Under the pieces are notes generated by a model. That model saw only the letters and a program-made list of their open reading frames with translations, ran no database searches and was not told the DNA's origin. A stretch of 64,000 nt of DNA. Origin: Chrysoperla carnea (Eukaryota; Arthropoda; Insecta; Neuroptera; Chrysopidae). Position numbers and translations under genes: made by a program. The stretch's first letter is position 1; each line of letters opens with the position of its first letter. Positions 1-12,717 of the stretch are shown here, in pieces. The stretch covers positions 34,549,501 through 34,613,500 of the forward strand of contig NC_058341.1 of the NCBI RefSeq assembly GCF_905475395.1, in the 5' to 3' direction.

Positions 1-714
1 GTACTTAGTCATAAAGTTCGAAAATTTCTGCTTTTGATAAAATGAGTTATATAAATGCATACAGGCCACAGAAATATTATTGATCCAAACTAAAAGGTTC
101 ACACCCTCCAAGGCTTCTTTTTTTTTAATATGTTCAACATCAGATAAAATACAGCGTTATACACTTTGTTATTTAAATTGAGAAATAGCATATTTAGCAT
201 ACATAAACCAGACAATGTTATTTTTTAAAAAAAGCAATCATTTCTTAAATTACATGTTATCTCTTATATTTGTTCCTTATCAAATTTCAATTTATGGCAA
301 TTTTAAAATGAACCAGAATTATGTGCATTCAACCATGAATAAAAATTTTGTGTCGCAGAGTAATTTTTTATATTTTACTAGTCCTTACCCACATGCATCA
401 TTGATCAGTGCTCTTCGCACATCTTCATTTCTCTTTCATCCTGTTTCACTCTCGCGATCCCTTTTTTCCTCTTTAACGGAAACCTTACCCTTGCTACGGT
501 TTGCTATTGAGGCTTTTGAACTCTTTGTATACATTAGTATTGGGTATTACATAATAGGAATAGCTATATGGTACAGAAAAATAGATTTTTAAAAAGCCGA
601 ATCGATATAGAAGAGCTTCATATATATACTTTTCTTAAAGCTTAGGGTATACATTTATCACTAAATCAACCCAGTACGTATTTCCAGAGGTTACCAGTGG
701 CGTTACCATCGCTG

Positions 715-763
715 AAGAGGCCCCATATTAAATTTTCCGCGGAAATTTAATATGAGGCCTCTT
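715..763. repeat. 49-base palindrome
   Basis: Arms of about 24 bases around a CCGCGG centre, beginning AAGAGGCC and ending GGCCTCTT, with one mismatch and one extra base. It would form a strong hairpin. Function unknown. Confidence 0.8.
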
Positions 764-2268
764 AAACTGAATACAATTTTCACTTACTACCAAACTATAT
801 AAATATCAAGAGATACTTCGGTCACTATATTTCGAAATAATCGAACGTCACATCTCTTTGATTATGTAAAAGCTTCTTGAATTGTATTATTTACTGTTTT
901 TCCAGATTTGGGGCTAAGTAATAGTTAATGAAGCCTGATTCTGGAATAAACGGTGGATAATAAAGTAACTCAGTTTAGATTGGGTGAAAGTGAAAACAAA
1001 AGCGATCTCCAGAAGTAATGACTCGAATGTCAATAAATTTTTATTGGTATTGTTTAGAATTTCAAATTGAAACTTTTATTGTACACAGAAACCAGCACTT
1101 TGTTAGACAAGTACTCGGGGCTTTCAATAACAATTGAAAAATAAAATGAAATTTTCGTTTCTTTTTAAGAATATAGAAAATAATTTTACAGAACATTTCT
1201 TAAGCTCTTTTTAATCCTGATTTGGTATATATTCATGTTACAAAACCAATTGATAATACAAATATCATTACAATGATAGATATTATTTCTCTGCCATAAA
1301 ATATGGTTGAATATGAATTCGTTTGACTCTAGGGAATCATTAATAATAATATTTTGACAAAATTTGTATCATGAACTAAAATCATTGGAAATATTAATTA
1401 ATTTTCTGTATTGAATAGTATAGAATTTACAGGGTGTCAGGATATTGATAGTGCTTGTATTAATGATTAACAATCCTAGTACTTATAAGCGAAATTATGT
1501 TTGGAGACATCTTACTATTTTACCAGTTACTTTCGATCAAAAAAATCATGATATTCATTTACAATTTTTACTTTAAATGGTGGGCTGTTTTCATAATGAG
1601 AAATATCTTGCTATGTTAAAATTTATTTTTGAGACTTTTAGAATAATTACAATTTCTCAATACACTTATATCCTGGAGAGCGCCCTTTTCTAAATACAGA
1701 ATGTTGAAATTTTGGTGAAATTGAATAGAAAAATTGAGAGTATTAAGTGATATATTACGAAAACCAGCGGTAGAGGTATGGGTGTGAAAAATCACCTCTT
1801 TTCGAGAAAATATTTCTAGCGACATTGATTTTAATGAAAAAAGCAATAACTTTATACATACAATCAAGCCAGTCAAATTTTTAATTTTTTTTCGGCTAAT
1901 ATTTACAATATTATTTTTTACTTCCAATAAACAGTCTGTTTCTAGAAAAGGATGCTTTCACGGCTTCAAGTGTATTGAAAAAATAGTTTTTAATTTAACG
2001 GTATCTACCATTTGATTTATTCCTGCGGTTATAACTAAGACCATCCTGTATATTGATGATATACTTCATATACCAGAAATTCATATTGTTGGCATTGTTC
2101 CAAAACCATACAAATACCATGCATTATTGATAAAGATTCCTAGCTAGCACATCATATAATATCTCCACTTCTATGCCAATATAGATTTGCTATTAGTCTT
2201 AGAATAGTAAATTACATATTCAGAGAAATTGTTAACTCTAAGAACCCAGTGTATGCATGTGTGCAGTA

Positions 2269-2290
2269 GTGTGTGTGTGTGTGAGTGTGT
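2269..2290 (+). repeat. GT microsatellite
   Basis: Run of GT dinucleotides with one interruption. Confidence 0.85.
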
Positions 2291-2700
2291 TTTGTTCGTG
2301 AACAAAAGCAAGGTGCATTGATTATCATTGTTTATTTGATTCACAAGTATTTAGATATGATTGTTGTTTCTGATAAGACTGCATACTGTGTTTACTAAAT
2401 TCTGTGCTATAACTATGATATAATAAATAACGTATCTCTACGTAGTGTTAATTAATAAGTCGTAATGAGTAGGACATTTAGAGGCCAGACCAAAACCTTT
2501 CTTATTCCTTGATATACAGTGAGTTCAATTAAGTCGGAATCAGATGAAAAACTTTTTTAATTTTTCCTAATTTTGGTCCTTGAACAAAAAAGTGCAACAG
2601 ATTCCAAAATCCGACATGTAGTTTACTAAAAATTTTTTAATCGATTCAGCTTGCCAAGAATTTTGAGAACATGCACAAAACATGATAAAACCTATATTCC

Positions 2701-2931
2701 TAAGGAGTTGTTATGTACACATTTTTAATTGGCGTGGAACATTCTATGCTTGGCGTGAAACTTTTATTTTTTAAAAATCCTGTTAATTTTGTTAATTTTC
2801 ATAGTTTACACCTAGGTACTTTTTTTTATTAAACTGTACCTAGATGTGAACAATGAAAATAGGGGAAATTTACAGGATTTTCGAAAAATTAAAGTTTTAC
2901 GCCAATCAAAAATTTGTACATAACAGCCTTA
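2701..2931. repeat. Foldback element, about 230 bp
   Basis: The left end (TTGTTATGTACACATTTTTA) and the reverse complement of the right end match over about 100 bases of arm with scattered differences. Both arms contain GGCGTGAAAC or its close variant and AAATCCTG. The arms meet near 2820. There is no coding capacity. It resembles a miniature inverted-repeat element. A further scrap of the same ends lies near 3128-3180. Confidence 0.7.
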
Positions 2932-4845
2932 ACCATGTACGTTTTTTAAGTACCTAGAGCAGGTAGAATATGAATACCTATAACATATCCAAATTTCAAA
3001 TCGATCTAGAGTAAAAGGTATAATTCGCAGTGCTTGAAATTCAAGTTGAACCATTCTTATCTAGAAAACCGCTTTTCTTTATATATTTTTTCCCATCATT
3101 GAGTATTTAAGAGCATTCTTTAAAAAATTATAGGGTTTCACGCCAATAAAAAAACAGCCTTAAATATACATAACAGCATTAAATGAGAATAATCATTCAA
3201 TACACCAAAGTTACTGCTGGGAGTCAATTTTCATAAGGTTTCTGCAGTCGTTTCTTCAAACACAAAAATAGATAAACAATAAAGTTTTACAAACCAATTT
3301 CATATTTCATTAATTACTTTATTAATAAGCCTAAGGATATCAAATTAATAACAATTAGGTATTAGTTCATATGTTATATTTTTCTTCAATATAAAATGTC
3401 CTGTATCTCATGTTTTAATATTAAATCTCTGAGTCTGTGCTCTCTTCTGTATCTCTGTTATAAAAAAAAAACATGAGCAAAGAAACAAACAGAAGTTATA
3501 GAAATTTTTCCCAAAGGATTGTAAACCAAAAAATTTTATTAATCACTAGATGACACCGTGACCTTCGTTTCACCTACAATTTACTTGATTATAACTTTTG
3601 ACCAGCGATTATTCCATTTATTAATAGCTATACTATGTTTAGCCCATCCACTAAACTCAAACTTTATTCCTGTCTTACTAATACAGTGTATAACGAAATT
3701 ATATACACTGCCAAATTTGAACTACATATAGCATTATAAACTTATATCTGATTTTTCGTACAAGTAGAATTTCTACTTATATGGAAACATTTTTAACATA
3801 CTGCTTGCGAGAAGAAAAATTAGAATTCTATTTGTAAATATTAAAAACCACATAAAGTAAAGAAAACCTTATTAACATTGACATTATAGCATATATTGAT
3901 CTATATTTGTCTATAAAATTATTTACATGGGATATCCAAATTACAAACTATATCATCTCTTTTTTCACCTCCTTAGGGTGGGGGTAGAAGGTTGAAAAAT
4001 ACTTTACGACCTATTCTCAGACCTACTTAATATACAAAAAAATTTCATTTAAACCGGTCCTATCATTTCGGAGGAGTTCAAATAAAAACACCGTGATGCG
4101 AGATTTTTATATATTAGATTAATTATATAATAACGAAAACTGTTTAGTTAAAAAGAAAGCATTGTATTCTTGTGTTTTCAACGAGTTTCTAATAAGTTTT
4201 ATAACCAGTATTCTGTCTTTAGGCTGTGTTCCATTACTCAAATTATATATAGATGATGGTATTATAACTTTATTAACTTTATGTGGTACATAAAGCAAGC
4301 ATCAAAATAGATGGAATTAATCCTTAAAATAATATTTTGACCTTGAATAGTATTTATATCAAAAATTATTTCAAACATATTAAAATTAATATAGCTTCTA
4401 GCTTTATAATATATCATTTATTAATAATAATATATAAGAATAATGCGAAATTCTAGAACCTATATCAAGAAAACTAATGAAATAACTAATTAAAAATTTC
4501 GAAAAATCTTTCTCTTTAGATATTTCTTTCAAATGTCTCAAAAATTTTAAGGAATTTTTCAACAAATTTCAAATTTCTTCGCCTAACTATGGACTATTTT
4601 TCGATTAACTCTAGAAAAATGGCATCTATAATGACACAGCTCCCAAACAAACGACTCTTAATTAACATGTATCATGGACCTTTCAAATGCGTTAGAAGTC
4701 GACCAAATATGGACTTTCTTATGCAATAACCGATTATAAAATTAGTTTAACATGAAGAGAATTGAATGTGGTTTTAAACCATTAAGCTGATTTTACGCAG
4801 TAAAAAATTACTAGATTGAAGTAATCACGTTTACTTTGCTTTTTA
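2932..4845. other. No gene seen; repeat scraps
   Basis: AT-rich DNA. At 3965-4115 there is a less AT-rich scrap (CCTCCTTAGGGTGGGGGTAG ... CGGAGGAGTTCAAATAAAAA) that resembles the decayed 3' end of an insect non-LTR retrotransposon. This is a judgement from style, not from a search. Confidence 0.4.
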
Positions 4846-5340
4846 ACCGGCTTCAAACAAAAAAGGAGGAGGTTATCAATTCGACTGTTTTTTTTTTTTA
4901 ATGTTTGTTACCTCGGAACTTTTGAGTGGGTGAACCGATTTTGACGATTCTTTATCTATTTGAAAAGCTAGTACTATCCGTACGGTATCATTTTCATTTG
5001 GTTCAGTTCTGACAACGGCATCCATGAGAAAACCATAAAAGTCTTAAATTTGCATTAAGTATACACCACAAGAGGACGAATAACTCAATATCACACCAAC
5101 CGATTTCGATGATTCTTTTTTTAGTGACATATTAGTTAGTGTACTTCAGATTCACTAAAAATCACAAAATAAAAATTTAACAAAAAGAAAACGACTTCAA
5201 CAGAAAAACTTATCCAAAACAAGTTAATATGCACTAAAAAGTAAAAAAATAACGAGAATATAATGTAATGTAATTTTTGGAGTCGGTGTCAGCCAAGGTA
5301 ATGTAGCAAACTGTTCTGTAGCAAACTGTTTTCTTTTTGT
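4846..5340 (+). repeat. Family A dispersed repeat, left copy
   Basis: Matches the reverse complement of 6790-7352 for nearly its whole length. Landmarks: AAAAAAGGAG(G/A)AGGTT, AATGTTTGTTACCTC, GTGAACCGATTTTGACGATT, CTTAAATTTGCATTAAGTA and TTTTTGGAGTCGGTGTCAGC. The text resembles repeats widespread in insects. No open frame remains. Confidence 0.8.
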
Positions 5341-5869
5341 TAAAAGTATTTTTATATTGTTCTTATAACTAAATAAGTAAATATTTCTTGAGTCACAATA
5401 TTTTTCTACTTTTATTTATTAAGTAACTACTTTTCCGGTGGAATTAAGATGTAGTATAATTAAGAATAAAAGAAGAAGTAAGAAAATAAAACCATTTAAT
5501 GAAAATGCATTTATATTATTATAATTATTATTGATAATTTTAAATTTTATTTCAATTGAAATGTTTCAATTCAATTTACTTAATGATCCATACAATAATC
5601 TAAAATTGTTGACTTTTATACATTTATAGTATTTGTAAAATTTGCTTTATACAAAACTCTTTTATGTCGTTAATCTATAAGTTATATATAGGTTGTCCAA
5701 GAATAAAAAACTTCTAGTTGCTTATATACGAACTTATATAGAAGGTTGACAAATTGAATAAAAGAAAAGTTGGACTAGGAATAATAAATCAGAACATTAC
5801 AGTCGATCCTGTTGTACGTTTCGTCTCTTTATTGATACTTAAGCAACTACTAATTATAGTTATCAAAAT

Positions 5870-6001
5870 TACAATATTCGTTGTGTGCGTAGTCATGGTA
5901 GGTACAATAAAGTCGATGCTAGCGCTTCCAATGAAAAATTCTTTACATGTTAATGTTATATAAAATATCAAATTAAAATTATTGCAAAACACTAATTAAT
6001 T
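5870..6001 (+). repeat. Dispersed repeat, partner of 32024-32195
   Basis: Carries the same blocks as the copy in SP1 intron 3, ending CACTAATTAATTAA. It overlaps two small open frames (5754-5963 plus, 5789-5992 minus) that are chance frames in repeat DNA. Confidence 0.75.
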
Positions 6002-6119
6002 AACAAAATGACTGTTCAGTTCAAGCTGCCCTTTGTTTGGTAAGAAATTTCAAATTAACTACTTAAGTAATTAAAAAATACAATAGAAGAACCGCGAATG
6101 TCGTCGAAACGTGAGGTTT

Positions 6120-6560
6120 GATCGTGTGTCCTTAAAAGTAAGCAAAAACAAGTGGAAACAAACAATTGGCTGAGTGAATTGTTGAAATACCATGAATAGG
6201 CAGTGCTGATTAGGCATATTTATTTGTTATTAACAAACATATTGACGTTTACGAATAAATATTTCAAGTAAAAGTTGTTTATTTTCTTATAAAGTACATT
6301 TTTTTTAACTTTTTGTTCTATCTCTAACGGTTTACAAGATGACCAAGACCTTCACCTATATTGCTCGTTTACGAATATCACTGTTTACGTCCTGAGCACG
6401 TTATAAAAATTTCAGCTTGATATCTCTTTTCGATTTTGAGTTATCGTGTTCACAGATAGGCGGACAGGCGGATAACCGGAAATGAACTAATTATGTGAGT
6501 TAATGAACACCTATACCAAAATTCTGTTCGTAGCATCAATATTTTTAGGTAATAATAAAA
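6120..6560 (+). repeat. Family B dispersed repeat, copy 1
   Basis: Begins near AAACAAGTGGAAACAAACAA and runs through ACGGTTTACAAGATG, TTCAGCTTGATATCTCTTTT and ATGAACACCTATACCAAAAT. Related copies: 15885-16452 (inverted), 14155-14350 (5' part) and 34270-34545 (3' part). It lies between the two inverted family A copies. Confidence 0.8.
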
Positions 6561-6789
6561 CCAATAATGTATAACAACACCGCAATGATATTGAACCGAA
6601 TCTAGGATTCCATGTAAAGTTTAAAACTCGTTCAATCTTAATGGAAAATTCTGTTTATAAAAAAGGATAACTATTTATTGTAAGTATAACTGCTTATTCG
6701 AAAATAATGTACAATCGTTTTATAGAAAAGTTAAAACAACATTAGTTTTTGATAAAAAATTGTATTCAATATTTATAATACGTTAAAAA

Positions 6790-7352
6790 AAAAAAACAAC
6801 CGACTTCAAAAAGTAAAAAAATAAAAATGCACTAAATAGTACAAAAATAACGATATTATAATTTAGTTATAATTATTGTTATTTTTGGAGATGGTATCAG
6901 TCAAGTTAATGTAGCAAACTATTCTGACACAGTTGTTTGTTTGGCTGACACCTACTCCAAAAATAACATTATATTATCGTTTTATTTTTTACTATTTAGT
7001 GCATTTTTATATTTTAGTTTTTGAAGTTTTTTTTTTTTATTGTACTGAATCTGAAGAACAGGCACTAATTTGTTACTAAAAAAAGAATCAGCGAAATTGG
7101 TTGGCGTGAAATTGAGTTATTCGTTCATTTGTCGTACTTAATGCAAATTTAAGACTTATATGGTTTTCTCACACATGCCATTGTCAGAACTAGACCAAAT
7201 TGAAATGGGACCACAGGGGAAGCACCAGCTTTCAAATAGGTAAAGAATCGTCAAAATCGGTTCACCCAGTCAAAAGTTCTGAGGTAACAAACATTAAAAA
7301 AAATCCAGTTGAATTGAGAACCTTCTCCTTTTTTGTTTAAAGTCGGTTAAAA
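6790..7352 (-). repeat. Family A dispersed repeat, right copy, with internal foldback
   Basis: Inverted copy of the family A repeat at 4846-5340. Its inner end is itself a foldback: 6796-6915 and about 6938-7035 are inverted copies of each other, sharing ATGCACTAAATAGTA, TTATTTTTGGAG and, near the loop, the TCAGTCAA/GGCTGACA region. Confidence 0.75.
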
Positions 7353-8415
7353 ACTAAAAATAGCAAATGCATGTTGAAGCGTAATAGAAAAGTAACAGTG
7401 TACTATACGGTATTAATATATAAAGATCATATATCTCAATAGTTCAATATTTATTTAGTCCATGCTGCTGCGGTTGGCATTACTACCAAACCCATACTTT
7501 GTGAATGAAATATGTTGTTTACAAATGTGATCTTCTATGATAAAAGCTCTATGTCTACAAATGTGATCTTTCTATATGATAAAACCATTGAGATGAATGA
7601 AATACCATTCGAATATTGCAACATATTGCACTTCCAATAACTAGGTGCATATGGATGATACACGTAGAACGTCAAAGCGATCAAATGCAAATTCTATTAC
7701 TTCTACCAAGAATATGTCAATGATTTCGAGTATGCCATTAAATTTGTTCGTAGGGGTTATCAATTTACATTTCCAGTAAAAATCAAATCAAAGGGATGTT
7801 TTTGTGCATAAGTAAACAATAAAAACAAAAACGATTCTCTGAAGTTTTCTAAATGGTTTTATGTTTTAGGTTACTTTTTGCCCGACTGACAAGGAGTGGC
7901 TATGTTTTTCACGCGTATCTTGTATGTATGTATCTATGCATGTTTGTTAGTGATTTCTTCATTATCTCGTATCTACAAAATGGCGGATTTTTGGAGCAAA
8001 ATAGTAATACATTAGTAAAAATATATAAACCAAATCTAACGAGTAAGGTATCGAAATAAATTAAATTAGAAAGGGATAACAAAAGGTTATACGATTAAAT
8101 TGATTTAGAAATAATAAATTGTTTTAAAAAGACGGCAGTTTTGTTTAGTGCCGGGCACTAAAAACTCTAAAATAATGTACAAAATTTAAAAAATCAAAAT
8201 TCCTACTGCGTGAAATAAAATCTGAAAAGAAAGAAAGAAGTCCAGAAGTTTACATAGCGACCTTAACACTCGGGGCCCATCAAAATCGAGAGTCGAAATA
8301 TGTATTTAAATAATACAAAATTTATTTAGAAAATTGAAGAAAAATTGAAATTTAAATCGAAATGTCCGAGAGTTATCATTTATTACCTTTTATAATACTT
8401 ATATACCACTTAGAA
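7353..8415. other. No gene seen
   Basis: Contains a short tandem duplication of TACAAATGTGATCTT plus CTATGATAAAA (about 7520-7545 and 7556-7584). The 68-codon open frame at 7853-8059 has no recognisable domain. Confidence 0.5.
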
Positions 8416-8640
8416 ACCATCTCGTTTGCTCTTTATAATACATGAAGTAAGAAGAGTTTTTATGGACGTTCTTGTGTATAAAACAAAGAGGGAATGTACA
8501 GTGTGAACTCATCACTTGAGTTGTATACATACGTTACAGAACGCGTCACACAAAGTGCACACCCTCTCTTTGCTTTGTACACAAGAACGTCTATTAAAAC
8601 TCTTCTCACTTCATAAATTATAAAAGCCTAACGAGATGGT
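8416..8640. repeat. Foldback element, about 225 bp
   Basis: Two arms of about 88-93 bases (8416-8503 and 8548-8640) are inverted copies, starting ACCATCTCGTTT and ending AACGAGATGGT, with roughly one difference every seven bases. A spacer of about 45 bases separates them. No target-site duplication is obvious. It looks like a miniature inverted-repeat transposable element. Confidence 0.8.
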
Positions 8641-11600
8641 ATAATCGTCTGTGTATAATCGTGTAACTTCCAAACGACTTTACTGATTAAGATCAAACTT
8701 TTAGGGTATATATTTTGTGGAGATGATAGTTTTAAGTTATATTAGCCTTTGACTCCTACACCCAGGTCTCCTTGGTTCACCGCCCCCTTTTTTTAGTGGA
8801 ATCACCGTTTGGCTGGCAAAGCGAGTTTTAAGGTTGAAAGCCTAAGCTAAACTTCTGACCTCCTATCTTTTCATCTTTGTCTTTGATATCCATTTAGAGA
8901 AAAACTGAAATATCTATACCCAATTTCGAGCGAATCGACCACTAAAGCTGTATACTTTGAAAAACTTTTTGGCGTGAATATAAGAGGGTCAAGAAAGCTC
9001 TATCGGGATTAAAAAGGCAAAGGATAATTTTATACGCTGATTATGTTTATAAAGAGGAAAATATTCAGTAAAGCGTCCGGGTAACCGATTTGTGTATTCT
9101 TTTATTATATTTAGTATAAACATATGTTTATCGAGTGTTATACGTTTTCATATAATATGTTATCAAAAAGTGGTTACGTTATATGGTTTGTACATGATAT
9201 GATACTTGTACCGTGTATGTTTGGTATCTACTGCATCTACTTGCAGGGTATATATCGTTGTTATCTTTTTATAAATAGATAGGTTTTCTATGCTACACTT
9301 GAAACGTTTTATATTTTTATAACACGTTTTTTAACACATAAATAATGCACGATTTATAGATTTATAGATGTTTTTACAACTATAAACATTTTTATCGATG
9401 AACAAATGCCAAAAAAAAAAGATCAAACGAACGGTATATTCATTTTTAAATCATCAGTCACAAGAGTATGAGATTTGTTGAATATTGTACTCCCTTAAAA
9501 AGTACCCTACTAGAAACAATTTGAAAAATCTACGATAATTGTCCAAAATTATTATTCAGCCATTTAAAAATGATTTAAAAAAATTCGAAATGATTCTTGT
9601 TTGTAATTTAAATTATCTAGCGATATTATGCTGACAAATTTTTTTTGTTCATAAGCGTTTGTTGCTTACTTTTCATATTCTTTAGTAAAAATTCTATCTA
9701 TGCACGTTAAAATTAAATTTTTTATAAAAAGTTGCAAATAGGGATAATTAAAAGACCCGTTGGGTTAATAAACAATTATAATTAGATAAATCAACATGTT
9801 AATCTTGTTTATTAAGTTTTCCTCGATAATAAGGGGTCATCTCTCGTTCTCCTCAATAATGAAGAGAAAATATGAGTGACGAATTGACATATCTGTCAAT
9901 ATTTTAGTATACCAAAAATTTACAAGTAAATTAGAAAATATCTAAAAGTGCATTTACTTATTTGTTATAAATAATTGATGCTGCGACTTTTGAAAGCATT
10001 TCAAATTCGGAATTAGGGGGTGAATATTCTAAAAATACGTTTCTGCGAAAAAAACCCAACGAATATGGAGTAAACCACCCTTGACAGATTTATTAAACGT
10101 TATGTACCTATATAAGTAATAGGCCTTCAACAACCTTACAAAAACTTATTTCTTTTGTTATATGTATGCCTGGAATGCATAAAAAAATGAAATATAAAGC
10201 CTAAATCTAACCTTTACGATCTAATGTGATTGTATATCCTTAAAAAAAGACTATTAATTTTAATAAAAGCCATCAAATGAGATATTGTTGTCTTCATGAT
10301 AACAAATACGAATGAATACCATCTGTTATCGAATGTCGAACAACAGTTAAGTAATAAATTGTAATCATCAATTTAAAAAGGAAAAGTTCTTAAAAAACCT
10401 TATCAGTTATACGATTGTAAAATACATTTTATACACGTATATTATGTTACATGCCATTATTGTATCTAATGTATAATTTTTACGACTATAACATTAGAAA
10501 ATGCCCATTTTTACCTAAATTATAAAAATTATAAATCTTTTTTTATTATACACATATCCTAAGTTTTTCTATAAGTCAATACTAATTATTTGCCATCACA
10601 GTTCGAAAAACATCCAAAATATGTCACAATTTAAACTAATCTAAATCAAAGTTTCAAAATCTTTTCATTGAAATGATTTTTAAATCCTTGTGATTTACAA
10701 TATAAGCTCATTAAGTTAGAAATAATGCATTAGCTGATCTATCCTTATATTTCGAAAAAATACAAAATTAAAATGATAGAGAACTCAGGATTCGTTAATA
10801 TTATAAATTCGCGGTGGAGAATAATTATAGTTTTTCTTTCATATTTTAATAATTTTTCCTTTTTAGTTTTAAGTTTATCCTTCTTGATATATTTTATTAA
10901 ACTAATTAGCGTCAATTCACTTTAGTTTTTATATTTATAAGTACTTACTTTATGCAAAATAATTAATTTAAATTCAAAAGAAAATCTATATATATATATA
11001 AGTCAAATATCACTGACTGAAAGAATGACGGACTCATCACGATATCTCTAAAACTGTATACCGAATTGATTTGAAATTTTAACATTGTTACTCATTTCGC
11101 GATGTAGACTCTAGCTAAGAACGGATTTTTGTAAATTTTACACCTAAGGTTTGTATAAGAATCCTTTTTTAATCCACTACTTAACTGATTTTAAATTTTT
11201 TTTCACATATAGAATGCTGCATTATCAGCAAGTTACATGAGATGAGATTTAAAAAAAGTTAGATTCCACATACACCAAAAATTAAAACAAATGAAGTTTT
11301 AAGCAAAAGGGGGGGGGGTAAATGATGACAAGGGAAGTGAAGGTGAAAGTTGTAATTGCTCAACGACGCAAGCAGATAACTGCTAGTATAAATAAGTATA
11401 TATTAGCCTATAATAACTACCAGGATTGTTTTAGATGTGTTATTGTCGTCTTGATTTGTGTTCCAGTAGCACCGAAATTTGAGAAACATTTCAAAAGTTT
11501 CAAAATAAGTTTATTTATTTAATAACACTTCAATTCAAGTGAACGTTCTGAGAAAACATACAATGCACACACTGAAATATATTATTTGTCAAATAAATAA

Positions 11601-12180
11601 CAGTGATAAACGTCTAAAACGGCTCTTAGATCATGACTCTTTCGAAATTTTCTAAAAATAAACAATTTAGGGTATAAATAATCTTAGCAATGCTGAAACT
11701 CTTATATAAGTAGTTTATTATAAGCCTTAGCTCATCCATAACACATATAACATAACGTTGCCGAAGCAATTCTGTATATGTTAACGTGATTGTTAAAATA
11801 ACAAAAGACTGTCGGCCATTGGCTGAGAAGAGCTAGATTTTGCTTTAAAATATTCTACTTGTCGACATATTCAGGTTTCTCCAGATTTTTGCTGTAATTT
11901 TTATAGTTATAAAACATTACTTTTCTATTTCAGAACTAAAGTTGACATTTAAATTCGTAATATTATGTTTTTATGTTTATATATTAAGTATATTAAAAAA
12001 CTTTATCATTAAATAAATATTTTTTTAATATCTTTTAAAAAGAAACGTTTAAATGCAGCGAAAGAGAACTAAATAAAAAATACAAAAAATAAATATAAAT
12101 ACAAAAGAAAGAAAATAATTATTATCTTTTGTCGTAGATACAAAAATGGTACATTCTTTTTAGTACAATATAAAAGAGCA
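8641..12180. other. No gene seen; repeat scraps
   Basis: AT-rich DNA. At about 10990-11160 lies a scrap (ACGGACTCATCACGATATCT, then GATTTGAAATTTTAACATTG) resembling a common insect repeat whose tail style appears at 12911-12950 (CCCAGCGAAGCGGGTGGGTA). A G10 run is at about 11310. The open frame at 11322-11522 has no domain. Confidence 0.45.
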
Positions 12181-12570
12181 AGGTAGCGCGTACCCTTACC
12201 ATCAACCTACGAATTACGATCCTCATCGTTTTTTCACACTAAAATCTTACATTCTCTGAGTAGAGTCCAGTAGCAGCTGATTGCCTGTATTTCAGAGACA
12301 ATTTTCCTAAAAGTTGCTAAGGTGCTGGTAATTGTGAGTGGTTAGATACGAGTGAAATCTAGCCGTATTTGCAAACACGAATTCCCTACTTACCTATTGT
12401 GCTATTATTTTGGATCAATTTGAACCAGATTTCGAAAAAGAATCCAGTTTTTGAATATACATCACTCCTATGTAAATGACACAATCTACGGTACTCCCAG
12501 TTTACTTGCTTCTCGGACACAGACCACCATTTTCCGGCTTACGCTTTAAAACCTATCACTTACCGCAATA
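12181..12570. other. Unexplained segment of higher GC
   Basis: About 390 bases visibly less AT-rich than the surroundings, without a long open frame. A splice-flanked 39-base piece (12295-12333) can be read as an exon but carries little information. It could be an untranslated exon, a promoter or an old repeat. Confidence 0.25.
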
Positions 12571-12648
12571 TAGATCTTACTTCAGAATGACAAATGAGAT
12601 ATAATTTATAAAGATATATTTCAAACAAAAAAAATTAAAATAAATCAA

Positions 12649-12717
12649 ATTTGACATTACCATAAATAACAGATTTCTGTAAGAGTAATCATTTGACATT
12701 ACCATAAATTACAGAAA
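12649..12717 (+). repeat. Short tandem duplication
   Basis: ATTTGACATTACCATAAAT followed by (A/T)ACAGA occurs twice, starting at 12649 and 12691. Confidence 0.7.

Larger units (their letters stand above)
1..2690. other. No gene seen; AT-rich DNA
   Basis: The 125-codon open frame at 215-592 has no recognisable domain. It overlaps a less AT-rich patch (about 383-535) that could be a decayed mobile element. Apart from the palindrome at 715-763 and a GT microsatellite at about 2269-2290 I see nothing firm. Confidence 0.55.

Noticed and set aside
215-592. 125-codon open frame at the left end
   Set aside because: No signal peptide, domain or codon pattern that I recognise, and no splice context; length is possible by chance.
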